Shown here piece by piece: positions 45,404 through 55,822 of a stretch of 64,000 bases of DNA (the stretch's first letter is position 1; the number at the start of each line of letters is the position of its first letter). Under the pieces are notes generated by a model. It saw nothing but the letters and a program-made list of their open reading frames with translations, was not told the DNA's origin and ran no database searches. Source of the DNA: Proales similis (Eukaryota; Rotifera; Eurotatoria; Ploima; Proalidae). The stretch spans positions 1,710,963-1,774,962 of the forward strand of contig JAGVRJ010000008.1 in NCBI GenBank assembly GCA_019059635.1. The letters run 5' to 3'. Made by a program: the position numbers and the translations under genes.

Positions 45404-45963
45404 GTTGTATCAATCTCGAGGCTTATAAGAGCTAAAGAGGCCTTTGAATTGATATTCCTTAATTTCTCCTCAAAAGATAATTGACCATTTAGTGATAATT
45501 TGACTCTTCCTCGACCTTGTCATGCAATAATTTTTTCGCTGAGATGAACGAATCGGTCATGGATGTTCATGCTTATGATTGATTGAAAAATAAGTTGCAA
45601 ATTTAGGTTTTATATTTCCATTCTAAGACAATTACATATTTATTTAGTTGATTTTACTACTTTTCTATTAAAAGGTAACTATACCAAATTAAATTAAGAA
45701 TTAATAGAAAAAAGGAGTTCCTGTTTCTTGTGAAACGTTTTCGTATGACGCCAACAAGACTAATTGAATAGCCGACTGTTATGAACCTTAATGAGAAGTT
45801 TGGAATGTCACTTAATCGCATGCGTTTGAGACCGCGCGCGCACGATGATTTACTCACACACTGATCGTGGAAAATTCGTCACCGAAACAAAACATTTAGA
45901 GCACGTGCCAACAATTGTATTCAATCTTTATTTGGGTAGATTCAGATCGAACAAGGAGGAAGC
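45404..45963. promoter_or_regulatory. Divergent intergenic promoter region
   Basis: 560 bp between SKP2 (minus) and SNU13 (plus) starts. A GC-rich patch (ACCGCGCGCGCACG, about 45830-45845) lies in otherwise AT-rich DNA, about 120 bp before the SNU13 ATG. No gene is supported. Confidence 0.4.
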
Positions 45964-46540
45964 ATGAGCGAGGAGGTGAACCCCAAGGCATATCCGCTCG
46001 CCAGTGAGGAGCTCAACAAGCAAATCCTTGATTTGGTGCAGCAGGCTCATAATTATAAGCAACTTAAGAAGGGTGCCAATGAAGGTATAGGATTAGAAAA
46101 AAACATTCAGACCCGCTTATACTTGATTCGGGCATTCTAAGCCACCAAGGCCCTCAACAGAGGTAAATCGGAACTTATTGTTATGGCTGCCGACACGGAA
46201 CCAATTGAAATTCTAATGCACTTGCCACTGTTGTGCGAAGACAAGGTTGGTGCGATTTAAACATGTTTTAAAAATGAGCACTTTCACTTGAATGATTCGC
46301 AATTTATCTCAGAACGTTCCCTACGTTTTTGTGCGATCCAAAACAGGTTAGCAATTCAGAATACACCTCTGCTTGTTTATTCGACACAAATGGTTGTATT
46401 AATTCGATTCAAAAGGATTAGGTCGAGCCTGTGGAGTCTCCAGGCCAGTAATCGCCTGCTCGATACTGCAGAATGAAAACTCCCAACTAAAATCTCAAAT
46501 CGATGCCCTTAAAATCAGCATCGAAAAGTTGCTCATCTAA
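45964..46540 (+). CDS. SNU13: U4/U6.U5 and box C/D snoRNP protein SNU13 (15.5K)
   Basis: L7Ae-family protein that binds kink-turns in U4 snRNA and box C/D snoRNAs. Exons 45964-46084, 46142-46245, 46313-46346 and 46416-46540 sum to 384 nt (127 residues; human 128). [18 protein letters not shown] is the family signature, with [20 protein letters not shown] and the [25 protein letters not shown] blocks also present. Intact. Confidence 0.98.
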
Positions 46541-47015
46541 ACAAGCGACACAAATTTAAAAGCCACGTGCCATACCATTTGAATAAAATTCATTGTTGCA
46601 CTGTAAAACATTCTACTCTATTTTCAATCAGATATTTTGAGGGAAAATAGAGTTAGCTAATTTGGAATCAGATTTGGGTTGAGCGATAGGTATAAGGAAG
46701 AATTTCAGAGAGCTTACGCCGGAAGTGCATTTTGTGATAAATACAGTCACGTGATTTTCTCCTTTCCTAACTTAATGTCGAGTTAGTTTTGCTCATGTTG
46801 TTTTGCGTGCTTAACATTCCCGACAGTCCTGACAACCACAATTCCTATTGAGATAGATGCACAAAGCGAGACGAGTCCAGGTCATATCGACTCAATCGTG
46901 AATGGTTTTTCCTACTTTTTAAAGAAGATAACGACATACACACCAAATTGGAACACTCTATAAACTAGCCTGAGGCAGTCAAACTGAATACTAAGGATAA
47001 TCAGACGTACGAAAA
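46541..47015. other. Intergenic
   Basis: 475 bp between two plus-strand genes, with an AATAAA about 40 bp after SNU13. The rest is the probable CFP1 promoter. No gene is seen. Confidence 0.4.
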
Positions 47016-49044
47016 ATGAGCATGAAGCACTTCAAAAAGTCAATGATAGCCGAATATGAAACGCATGGCATAGAGGACAGTTCGAATTGTTCTATTGATT
47101 CGTTAAGCGCCAAAAGAGAAGCGCTGTCAAATTCAATTGCTGGTCCAGCCGCCAAGAAACCTCGTCCTTCCGGTGAATGCAAGGGCGAGTCTAAATCCAC
47201 CAAGAAAAAGAAGAAGAGCCCAAGTAAGAAGGATAAAGTGTTTTACTGCGTTTGCAGAAGTGCAGATGGAAAACGTTTTATGATGTAAGTTTCTGCTCAA
47301 GTTTTTGAGTTACTTTCTTGGCTCGTTGAATTACTCACATGCTTCTTTTCTATTAGTGCTTGTGACAAATGTGACGAATGGTTTCATGGAGACTGCGTTG
47401 GAGTCAGTCAATCTCTATCAAAAAAAATTAAAGTTTTTTACTGCCACTTGTGTCGTGCACGCAAATCATCTCTTCGAATCAAATATAAACAGAAATATGA
47501 AGCCATATTAGACGGCAAGGTCACAGCGGCTGACGAATCAGAGGAGCGAACCTGGCTTAAGTTTAAGCGCGAAGACCAAGCCCGCCAGCGAAAAGAAATC
47601 GAATTGTTGAATGAAAAGCGCATAACAAAAAGTAAGAAAAAATCGTCCAAGACCGATAGAGCAAACCAGAAGACCATAGAAGGTTCAACGGGTGTGTGCT
47701 TAACGGAAGGGTCCAATTCTCAAGGGTTTGGAAAAGCAAATGTTTCCAGTGAAGATATTGAAAATTTTGTTAGTGCAATGACTAAATTGAGCAATGAAGT
47801 GCTTGATGCAGCTAACAACCTATCAGCGACCAATTTCGCATCGACTGAGTCATCTGCTGACACAAGCCATGTGGAGCATTCTACTGATTCATCTAGCTCA
47901 TTCGAAAGTGACTTTCACGAAGAATCAGCTTCCAAAGTCAAGCGCACTTCAACATTCGACATTGAACGTTGCAACAAGCATTCATCTGGAAAACATTCTG
48001 CACCGATCAAGACGAAAACAGCGACTACATCGAATCGAAAAGAGCCGGTGACTAGAAAAGCGAGTAGACGCTCGGAAGCTAGTGAACCCTACAAGAAAAG
48101 CGGAGTTAATGGAAAACGGACGACCAAGCAGCAGTGTCTCGGTCCAGGTTGTGTTCAAGAAGCCATTCGAGGAAGTAAATATTGTTCGGAGGAGTGTGGA
48201 ATTCGCTTGGCCAAAAATCGCTTAAGCAGTTTACTCCATAATCGTTATGAACAGAATTCAAAATGTGATTATATGGCCAACTCAATGAACAAGTGTGAGC
48301 TTGAGAGAATCCAAAACCAAATGCAGGAATTAAAAACAAAGCTCGCTGAGTTAGAGTCTCAACATCAAGATTTAGATAAATTAATCGAAAGGGCGAATGG
48401 ACACAGCATAAATCCTCAAGTGGAAAAGGAACGCGATCGAGCCATTGATTCAAGCGAAACAGAAATATATTGTGTTACTTGTGGCCTAGTCTGTAATGAA
48501 AAATATGCTCTTAAACATATGGAGAAATGCTTCAACAAGGTCGAAAGCCAAGCGTTTTTTGGCTCATTGTTTAAGAGCAAAATTGAAGGACGTCCAATAT
48601 TTTGTGATCATTATAGCTCTCAGACAAACATGTATTGCAAACGACTAAAAGTTATCTGCCCTGAGCACGAAAAAGAGAAAAAAATTGGAGAAGATGAAGT
48701 TTGTGGTTATCCATTGCCAACGCAAGGCAATCTTCTTCACGACTCCCCAAACGAGATTTGTTTGGCAGCCAAACGGACTTGTTCACTTCATTTTAAGTGG
48801 GAAAAAGTGCGCAGAGCTCAGATTGATCTTGAGCGTCTTCGAACGGTAAGTGAGCCACCATTCATTCAATACTCTTGCCTCAAACTGAGCGTTCTTTTAT
48901 TTTCATCAGTGTCTAAAGCTGGAAGAATTAGTTGAACAAAAACGCTTAAACGAGATGGCACTTAATGAGCGTGGCGGCTTACTGAACATATTGCTCCATG
49001 AAACCCGGCTACACTCAAGTGAACTGGCTGCACCTGCCAGTTGA
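47016..49044 (+). CDS. CXXC1: CFP1/Spp1-type PHD protein of the SET1 complex, lacking the CXXC finger
   Basis: Subunit of SET1/COMPASS H3K4 methyltransferase. Exons 47016-47284, 47357-48845 and 48910-49044 sum to 1893 nt (630 residues). The PHD finger is at residues about 77-125 (FYCVCRSADGKRFMI, CDKCDEWFHGDCVG, FYCHLC). The C-terminal SET1-binding region is clear: QQCLGPGCVQEAIRGSKYCS, a coiled coil, then EIYCVTCGLVC, KHMEKCFNKVESQAFFGSL, CDHYSSQTNMYCKRL and CGYPLP, ending in a GGLLNILLHETRLHSS segment like human GLLALMLHQT. The CpG-binding CXXC finger that lies between these regions in vertebrates is absent. That interval here is Ser/Lys/Glu-rich and has no CGxCxxC cluster. Confidence 0.92.
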
Positions 49045-49184
49045 AAGTCTTCCAGACTCTTGAGAACAAGATGTTACTTTTGATATTTATTTTATAGATA
49101 CTCTTGTTGAACTTAAATGTTTTAAGAGCAAAAAATATTCGTTATTATCGGTTAGCTTGCTTCGATAAAAATCTTAATGACCTA

Positions 49185-49397
49185 CACTGACGTGCAAAAG
49201 TCTTTGGACAACCCCTTCTTTGTTTTCGACAGGTGTTTTAAAAATTTGTGATCGCATGATAAAAAGCAAGCAATGCTTAAGTAAAGCTTTTTGTTGGCTA
49301 TCGATCGGTACCTGGGTTAAGGCTGTACGGTAATTTTTAAACCATAAGTCAAAAACAGAAAAAGAAGTGGTTGTCCAAAAACTTTTGCACGCCAGTG
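49185..49397. mobile_element. Tc1/mariner-type MITE (213 bp) with TA target site
   Basis: Inverted terminal repeats: the left end starts CACTGACGTGCAAAAGTCTT and the right end, read inward on the other strand, starts CACTGGCGTGCAAAAGTTTT. The similarity extends about 37 bp or more with a few mismatches. A TA dinucleotide flanks each side (49183-49184 and 49398-49399), as expected for Tc1/mariner insertion. There is no room for a transposase, so it is non-autonomous. It lies in the gap between the convergent genes CXXC1 and NUDT2 and ends 10 bp from the NUDT2 stop. Confidence 0.85.
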
Positions 49398-49406
49398 TAG
49401 CTTGTT

Positions 49407-49901
49407 TTATTTGGCTATTCTGCAGTGCATCTCAATTAAATCTTGAGCCACCCGAAGAACTCGCTTCATCTCATCGTAATGAACAATGCCTTCAGCTGCA
49501 TCAAGTTCAAGCCATTTATAGTCTTGATGCTCGTCTGACATTTTAATCTTTATATCTGGTCGGTTTAATTCAGCCAACCAATATACGACCCGTTTGGGCG
49601 CTCCTTTAACCAAATAGTTCGACTCAATGCTCTCTACCGTATCATGGATCTTGTAATGCTCATTTTTTACTAAGCCAGTCTCTTCAAGAGTTTCTCTGAT
49701 GGCTGCATCCAAGTCCGATTCCCCCGAGTCCAAATGACCTTCAAGTTAGGTTAAATATTCGTCTCCACGTTTGCGATTGTACTCTTTACCCTTAGGTGGA
49801 GTCCAATGATGGTCACCGTACGAGGTTTGCATAAGGAGATATTCTATCGATTGGGTTATGGGTGCCAACCGATAAACAATCAAACCAGCGGCCAACCTCA
49901 T
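49407..49901 (-). CDS. NUDT2: Diadenosine tetraphosphatase (Nudix hydrolase)
   Basis: Nudix enzyme that cleaves Ap4A to ATP and AMP. Exons 49901-49790 and 49738-49407 sum to 444 nt, giving 147 residues, the human length. HHWTPPKGHLDSGE runs into the Nudix box, which reads G-H-L-D-S-G-E-S-D-L...RETLEETG, with the REXXEE core intact. YWLAELNRPDIKIKMSDEHQDYKWL matches the family. A MITE ends 10 bp past the stop, so it may lie in the 3' UTR. Confidence 0.95.
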
Positions 49902-50318
49902 TAGAATGGTTTCTTTTCAAATATCTCTATAGAGAGTTTAATTTTGATTAATGCAACAAAATAAATTTATTAATTTGCCCCGACTTGATTATGGTCTTGA
50001 ATAGATTATAGAAAATTATAGAAAATTGGAATAATCAAACCCTTAGAATTGAAGCCGAAGATGCAAAATAAAAGCATCTTATTTAGTATCAGGCTTATCA
50101 ATATGCGAATTGACAATTTTATTGGGGAGATGGCATCAGGAATAACTTTTCTACCAGCTGCCAATGGAAGCAGAGATTGTAAGAAAACGCCTTTTACTCG
50201 GTGCGATAGAGTATTAATGGTGACATAAGAGGTTAAAAATTATGAAGCTATACGAGAGCTCGAACACGAGAGAGTGTATGAGTTGCATTTTTTCATTATC
50301 TTGAACAAGTACGCGCAA
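49902..50318. promoter_or_regulatory. Divergent intergenic promoter region
   Basis: 417 bp between NUDT2 (minus) and the NT5DC-like gene (plus). AT-rich; no specific element recognised. Confidence 0.4.
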
Positions 50319-51866
50319 ATGCTTGCTATGAGAAAAACATGCCTGTGCTTGCCATCAGTTACCGGAATTCGGGCAGCCTGTCGTTACTATTCAGAGGCCA
50401 GCCGAGAAAGGCTTATTAAAGCATACGATAATCAAAAGGCACGCTTAACTGAAAAAGCGCTTTTCACTCAGCAAGTCGATCCAAAAGCGGTTTTTTGCAA
50501 TAGTGAAATTAACTTAGATGAAATTCAGGTTTATGGCTTTGACTATGATTATACCCTGGCTTTTTATAATTCATCGTTGAACAGCCTATTGTTCGATTTG
50601 GGACGAGATGTTCTCGTTGATTATTACAAGTATCCGAACGGAATAAAAACCCTCAAATATTTGGCTCACTTTCCAATCCGTGGTCTTCATCTTGATCGAC
50701 GCAAAGGTTGGCTTATGAAGCTAGACTCTTATCACAATATTCAAAGTGATACTGTTTACCACGGCTTAAATTCGGTTGATCGACAGGAACTTATCAAGTT
50801 TATGGGTGGTACCCGTCTGAATACTGACGATCTAGGATATTCCCAAACAAGTTCCACTTTCCACCACTTTGTTGATTTATTTTGCCTTCCAGAGGTCTGC
50901 CTATTGGCTTGCACCTTTCAATATTTAATGGACCATGGAATCGATTTCACTCCAGAGTACATATTCCAAGATGTCCATGAAGCGATGAATACCGTCCATC
51001 GAAGTCAGCTCATGCATCGCCACATTGCTCAAGAAATAGATCATTACTTGCAACCATTCAAGAACAGCCCTCCTCTCTCCACAACTATCTATATCAAAGA
51101 GCTTCTTCAACGGCTATCCAAAAGTGGAAAGAGTATTTTCCTAATTACAAACTCGCCTTATTGGTTTGTAAATATGGGCATGGAAACTTTGTGCGGAAGT
51201 GAGTGGATGAACTTATTCGATTTAGTGGTCTGCAATGCCCGAAAACCTTTTTTTTTTACCTCTCAGACAAAGCCATTCCGACAATACAACACAAAAACCA
51301 ATTCGAAGTCATGGAAACGAGTAAAAACGTTTGAGAAAGCACAAATCTATTATGAGGGTAATCTGCACGAAATGTTGGAGCGAACCGGCTGGCGCGCTAG
51401 CGAAGTTCTCTATTTCGGTGATCACATTTATGGTGATTTAGCGCAACCATCCTTGAAATTCGGCTGGCGAACAGGCGCGATCATTCATGAGATTGAGGAC
51501 GAAATTGAAGTAGTCAACAGACCTGAGTTTCAAGCAAATATTTCTTGGCTCATCGCTTTAGAAAAACTGATTGAACAAACCATGTTTGATAGTTCTAGGC
51601 AATCAATGCATGATCTGCGCGATTCGTGGTTAAGCGAAAGAGAACAGCTAAAAGCAGTCATCCGTCAATCTTTTAACCCCTATTTCGGAAGTGTATTTAG
51701 AGCCAACAACCATCCTTCGTTTTTTTGTAGACGTTTATGCCGTTATGCCGACATCTATACATCGAACATTATCAATCTGCTCAACTACCCGTTAGATTTT
51801 CACTTTATGCCAGCCAGAGCTGATTTAGCACATGACAGTTCGCCTTGTGTACATGTTGACATTTAA
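50319..51866 (+). CDS. 5'-nucleotidase domain-containing protein (NT5DC2/3-like, HAD family)
   Basis: HAD-superfamily protein of the cytosolic IMP-GMP 5'-nucleotidase type. The ATG at 50319 gives 515 residues with an N-terminus (MLAMRKTCLCLPSVTGIRAACRYY begins) rich in Arg and hydrophobic residues, suiting mitochondrial import as in NT5DC3. HAD motif I is GFDYDYTLA. Family blocks include RGLHLDRRKGWLMKLD, motif II-type FLITNSPYW and YFGDHIYGDL for the metal-binding motif. It is single-exon and intact. NT5DC2 and NT5DC3 cannot be separated by eye. The substrate is unknown even for vertebrate members. Confidence 0.88.
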   Translation: MLAMRKTCLCLPSVTGIRAACRYYSEASRERLIKAYDNQKARLTEKALFTQQVDPKAVFCNSEINLDEIQVYGFDYDYTLAFYNSSLNSLLFDLGRDVLVDYYKYPNGIKTLKYLAHFPIRGLHLDRRKGWLMKLDSYHNIQSDTVYHGLNSVDRQELIKFMGGTRLNTDDLGYSQTSSTFHHFVDLFCLPEVCLLACTFQYLMDHGIDFTPEYIFQDVHEAMNTVHRSQLMHRHIAQEIDHYLQPFKNSPPLSTTIYIKELLQRLSKSGKSIFLITNSPYWFVNMGMETLCGSEWMNLFDLVVCNARKPFFFTSQTKPFRQYNTKTNSKSWKRVKTFEKAQIYYEGNLHEMLERTGWRASEVLYFGDHIYGDLAQPSLKFGWRTGAIIHEIEDEIEVVNRPEFQANISWLIALEKLIEQTMFDSSRQSMHDLRDSWLSEREQLKAVIRQSFNPYFGSVFRANNHPSFFCRRLCRYADIYTSNIINLLNYPLDFHFMPARADLAHDSSPCVHVDI

Positions 51867-52013
51867 AAAGCTTGCTGCTAGGTTCTCAGTTATAAATTAA
51901 GAGGCTTGTAAATTGCTTTCTGTGTTGACCAGTTGTTAATTCTATTCTATTAATTTTTTTCAGTTAGACTCTTTGATTATAATTATTAATCAAACAGTGT
52001 AAAACGGTTTAGA

Positions 52014-52316
52014 ATGACATCCGCGGCCTCTCGACTAATCTCTGTAGACTTTGAAGTTTTCGGCAAAGTCCAGGGTGTATTTTTTCGCAAGTACACTCAA
52101 ATAGAGGCGTTAAAATTGAAACTTGTCGGCTGGGTCATGAACACAGATCGAGGAACTGTTATCGGTCAAATCCAAGGAGCTGAAACTGCAGTGAGCTCGA
52201 TGAAAATTTGGTTAAAAAACAAAGGGAGCCCAAAATCAAAGATAGAAACAGTCAAATACTCTGATGAAAGAAGCATCGAATCGGTTCAGTTCGACAAGTT
52301 CGAAATTAGAAAATAA
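52014..52316 (+). CDS. ACYP: Acylphosphatase
   Basis: Small enzyme hydrolysing carboxyl-phosphate bonds. 100 residues, single exon, with the family length. The phosphate-binding loop with catalytic Arg reads FGKVQGVFFRKYTQ, and the catalytic Asn lies in GWVMNTDRGTV. MTSAASRLISVDFEVFG matches the N-terminal strand. ACYP1 and ACYP2 are not distinguished. Confidence 0.96.
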   Translation: MTSAASRLISVDFEVFGKVQGVFFRKYTQIEALKLKLVGWVMNTDRGTVIGQIQGAETAVSSMKIWLKNKGSPKSKIETVKYSDERSIESVQFDKFEIRK

Positions 52317-52440
52317 AATGTGAAAAAATCTCCTAGATTCTCAAAATTTTTGAATTTTCTATTTTGTACAAAAAATCATTTGCATTCTAGAATTATATTT
52401 CATGATTTAGGTTAAATGATTAGATTAAAATTAAGCTTTG

Positions 52441-54201
52441 TCAAGCAGTATAAAGCGATTTCAGCTGAGTGAACTCGTCCGAGGAAAAGGATAGTTTCAA
52501 CTTTTCAAGTAACCGCTCCAGAACTTCAAGACAAAATAAGCCATTAAAGTTAAAAAATACATGATTGACAAAGAATACCTTTCTTTTCATCTGGAGACAT
52601 GAGCATAAGCTGAGTGCTGAATCGCTTTACTTGGCCAAGGCACATCATTCGCTTATAAAGACCATTTTCTCTCGGCTTACTAAGTAATTAATCAGAAATA
52701 GACTAAAATTAGACTTCAATTGGCTGGTGATTTCCTACTTACTCAGCAAATTTTTCTTCAAAAACTCGCAAGATTTTTACAATTGTATCACATTCAATTC
52801 CGCTCAAGAAAAGTTTTGGGTATTCACTAGCCTCAATTTTCTAGTTGAATTAACTACATTTTTAATTCCTCTAAAAATTAAAAAAGGGATGAAAATTGCC
52901 TTCAAATATTCAGCCAATAATGAGCTGTCTTGTGATATTGACTGCCAGTCTTTTTTAAACTGATAGGCATTAGAAGGTGCTTGAGGGACTTTGCTGATGG
53001 CCGGCTTTATTTCATCTATCTTTGGCAAGATAATAGATTGTTGTTTGCCAGAAATCTGAGGTTTAGAATTTAATTCTGACTGAATATCTTTTTTAAACTG
53101 ATTTTCACAAGAGTTTTTTGAAGTCTCGAACAATTTGGCTTCTTTCTCGCCAAGCCTTAGCCTGACACGCATTTTTTCCAAATGTTTATTCATTTCTTCT
53201 TGAGCTTCATTGCCAATATCTTGTATTTGGATCCGTTTCAGTGCGTTTTTTGAACGTTCTTGAACAGGTTTTTGAATAGGAAACACTAAACGCCGAGACT
53301 CGATCTGCTGCTCGATTTTACTCAATTCACATTGTGCTTCTTGGTTGTTTGGCTCAAAACTTAGAGCCGTTTCCAGATCTTTGCGGGAAAGGTCCAGTTT
53401 TCCTAAATTTTTTCTCGCAGTTGCTCGACGCAAGTAAACCTTAACATATTTGGGATCCAGCGAGAGCGCCACATCACAGTCGACTTCTGCTGCCGCAAAT
53501 CTTTACAAACCCTTCAATTTGTGATCCATCTTAAAGAGCGATTGCTGTCCTTACTTTTCTTGCTTGATTAGGCACAATGCTCGATTAGCTCTATGTACTG
53601 GATTCTCGGGGTCAAGTTCAATTGAGCATGTGTAGCAATTGATCGCCTCGTTAAAGAGTTTATCTTTGTAAAATTGATTTCCCTAAGTATTCAAAATCTA
53701 AAATGTAATCGCATCTAATGCTTAAAGGAGTTTCAAATTTACCTTCTCTTTGTGCCAATTTGCCTTTTGTTTTCGTCGCTCTTCTTCCCATTCTTCGTCC
53801 GTTTCATATTCTGAAGAGCTATCTACCTCTTCATACATCTTATCAATATCCAACTTATCCCATGCTCGATAGTCATATGCTTTTAGCTTTTCAGAACATT
53901 TCTCAACTCTTGTTGCATCTTTTTTTTTCTTCTTGACCTTTTTCTCAGGTAAGACCAAATTTCTTATCGGTGGCAAATCCTTGAAAACGGAATATTGATT
54001 AATCATTTAAATGATAAATTTCGTTTCCTTAGGTACTTTTTGATTCTGATAAGAGAATTCGCTAATTTGATTTTCTTTTTTTTTCATCTCTTGTGTCCAT
54101 TTCTCAAGTTCGTCGAAGTAATCCCGCATGAACAATTGATTTTCTTTCATTTGATATTGTATTTCAATCAATTTCTTTTCATAATCATTGTTGGATGCCA
54201 T
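52441..54201 (-). CDS. RPAP3: RPAP3, TPR subunit of the R2TP co-chaperone complex
   Basis: TPR adaptor that links HSP90 to RUVBL1/2 and PIH-domain proteins in assembly of RNA polymerase II, snoRNPs and dynein arms. It starts at the ATG at 54201 (MASNNDYEKKLIEIQYQMKE; human IELQLQVKQNAEELQDFMRD-like). LPPIRN, YDYRAWDKLDIDKM and the TPR region (FYKDKLFNEAINCYT, YLRRATARKNLGKLDLSRKDLE) follow the human order. The RPAP3 C-terminal domain is recognised by AYQFKKDWQSIS, KILRVFEEKF, GQVKRFSTQLMLMSPDEK and the stop at 52441. There are several short introns; one (within 52804-52960) splits the C-terminal domain. It is head to head with PIH1D2. Confidence 0.88.
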
Positions 54202-54510
54202 TTTTCAAATAGCACTCGGACCAGAGAAAGCAAGACCTATGGGCGGCTTAAATATTTATTCGATGAATTTTAAGCATATGCCTTAACTAAATTGTCTTTT
54301 TTTAAGTGCTTGATTCCTATGCGTCTACTTTATAACAGTTGACTCTTAAAGTGTCTGCTGTCTTGGAGATAGGCGTAACCATAGAAATTCCGAATTTTGG
54401 GTTTCGCGATTTTTTCGGCTGACAACAACTCATCCTAATGTTGATTTTTATTTGAATTTTTCTAAAAGCGAAGTAGTTTCTAAGTGTAAACTACTTAGAA
54501 TTCTAAGGCT
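54202..54510. promoter_or_regulatory. Shared bidirectional promoter of RPAP3 and PIH1D2
   Basis: 309 bp between the two divergent ATGs of genes whose products work in related complexes. Co-regulation is inferred from position. A short inverted repeat (about AGTAGTTTC TAAG / TAAACTACTTAG) lies just before the PIH1D2 ATG. Confidence 0.5.
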
Positions 54511-55579
54511 ATGGATGGATTACTCAAAATATTTGGATCTAAAGATTCAAGTCTAGAATCACAGCGACAACAGGCAGAGCATATTTGGTCAATGTTAGAC
54601 AATATGGCCGAGTCAGACCCTCAGGCGTACAAGTATAAAATTATCATCAATTTCTTCTTAGACTATTTAACCTAAACGAATTAAGAAATTTTATGAAAAA
54701 AACCCTAAATGAAGCATGTAGCTCTTTGAACATTCCTGAGCCTTTCCGGTGTTTAAAAACTCGTGAGAGCTGGGTGAGCCAAAATAAAAAAGCTAAAAAT
54801 ATTCTTCTTATTAACCGTAGTTTTACCCTTACTTAAAGACTGAGAGAAATATTTATATTAATTTGTTTAAATGGAACCAGTTGCCTATTCAACATAATGC
54901 AGACATAGTTCCTATTTGGGGCAAGCAGATGACAGCACCAAGTGAACAGCCCATGATATTTTGTATCGCTGTGCATCAATCAGTAGTGGATTGTAAGGAA
55001 GGAAGCAGCATTGGAAATTTAGATGATCGTTTACACCAAATACTTCCCCTTATCTTAAGCTTCATCCAAGAGTCATTTTCTGTTGAAATAATATCTAGTA
55101 ATTGCAAAATAGAGCCCGATAGAAAGTACTATGGTAATCTGCAGGATTGTTTAGCCATTTTTAATTGTTTAAATCAAAATGAAAACTACACGAGTTATCA
55201 CCTGAATGGGAAAAAAATGCTGCAACCTTTAATTTCGACAAAAGCAAACGAGAACCCTTCTATTAACAACCATATTGAGAAACCAAAACCACAAATCCAA
55301 GAAATACCATCATTTAGTTATGAAATTTTGCGAACACCAAAAGCACGTTGTGAGTTTAAAATTGAGGTCCCGCTCATAAATTCTATTGATCAGTGTGGTT
55401 TAAGACTGGAGCAAAATGCAATCAGACTCGAATTTAATGGTAGCGCTTATGGTGAGCTTTTGATTCCACTCGACTTTTTGAGAGAAAAATATCTATTCGA
55501 AGCAGAAAATATAAAAGCAAAGTATGTACGGAAGAGTTCTATTCTTAAAGTTTTGATTGATCTTAAAAATGATTTGTGA
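54511..55579 (+). CDS. PIH1D2: PIH1D2, PIH-domain co-chaperone
   Basis: PIH protein of R2TP-like complexes, tied to assembly of dynein arms and other complexes. Exons 54511-54632, 54686-54773 and 54821-55579 sum to 969 nt (322 residues; human about 315). HIWSMLDNMAESDPQAYK matches human FWNLLDDLAQSDPEGYE. KTERNIYINLFKWNQLP matches the PIH domain start. The C-terminal CS-like domain is recognised by CEFKIEVPLINSIDQCGLRL and LLIPLDF. Intact. Confidence 0.85.
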
Positions 55580-55651
55580 TTCGTGTGTGCATGTATCATG
55601 TATCTTTGAGTCACATCTTATCTACCAAGCTGATCTTTAGCTTAGAGTGCA

Positions 55652-55725
55652 AAGCTTTTTATAATCAACCAATCCAAAAATATTTGGCAAGCTTTTTATA
55701 ACCAGCCAATCCAAAAATATTTGGC
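55652..55725. repeat. Two-copy 37-bp tandem repeat
   Basis: Two adjacent copies of a 37-bp unit starting AAGCTTTTTATAA and ending ATATTTGGC, differing by two bases (TCAA versus CCAG). Non-coding, downstream of PIH1D2. Confidence 0.85.
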
Positions 55726-55822
55726 CTTTTGAGTGGCGGTATTCGCGACATTTCAATTATACTATGACCTAAAGCCAAGTAAGCTTGACACGAATGTTTA
55801 AGAATAAATATTGCCAACATTT

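Noticed and set aside
45230-45484. 84-codon plus-strand frame
   Set aside because: Antisense of the first SKP2 exons. The minus-strand reading gives a clear F-box.
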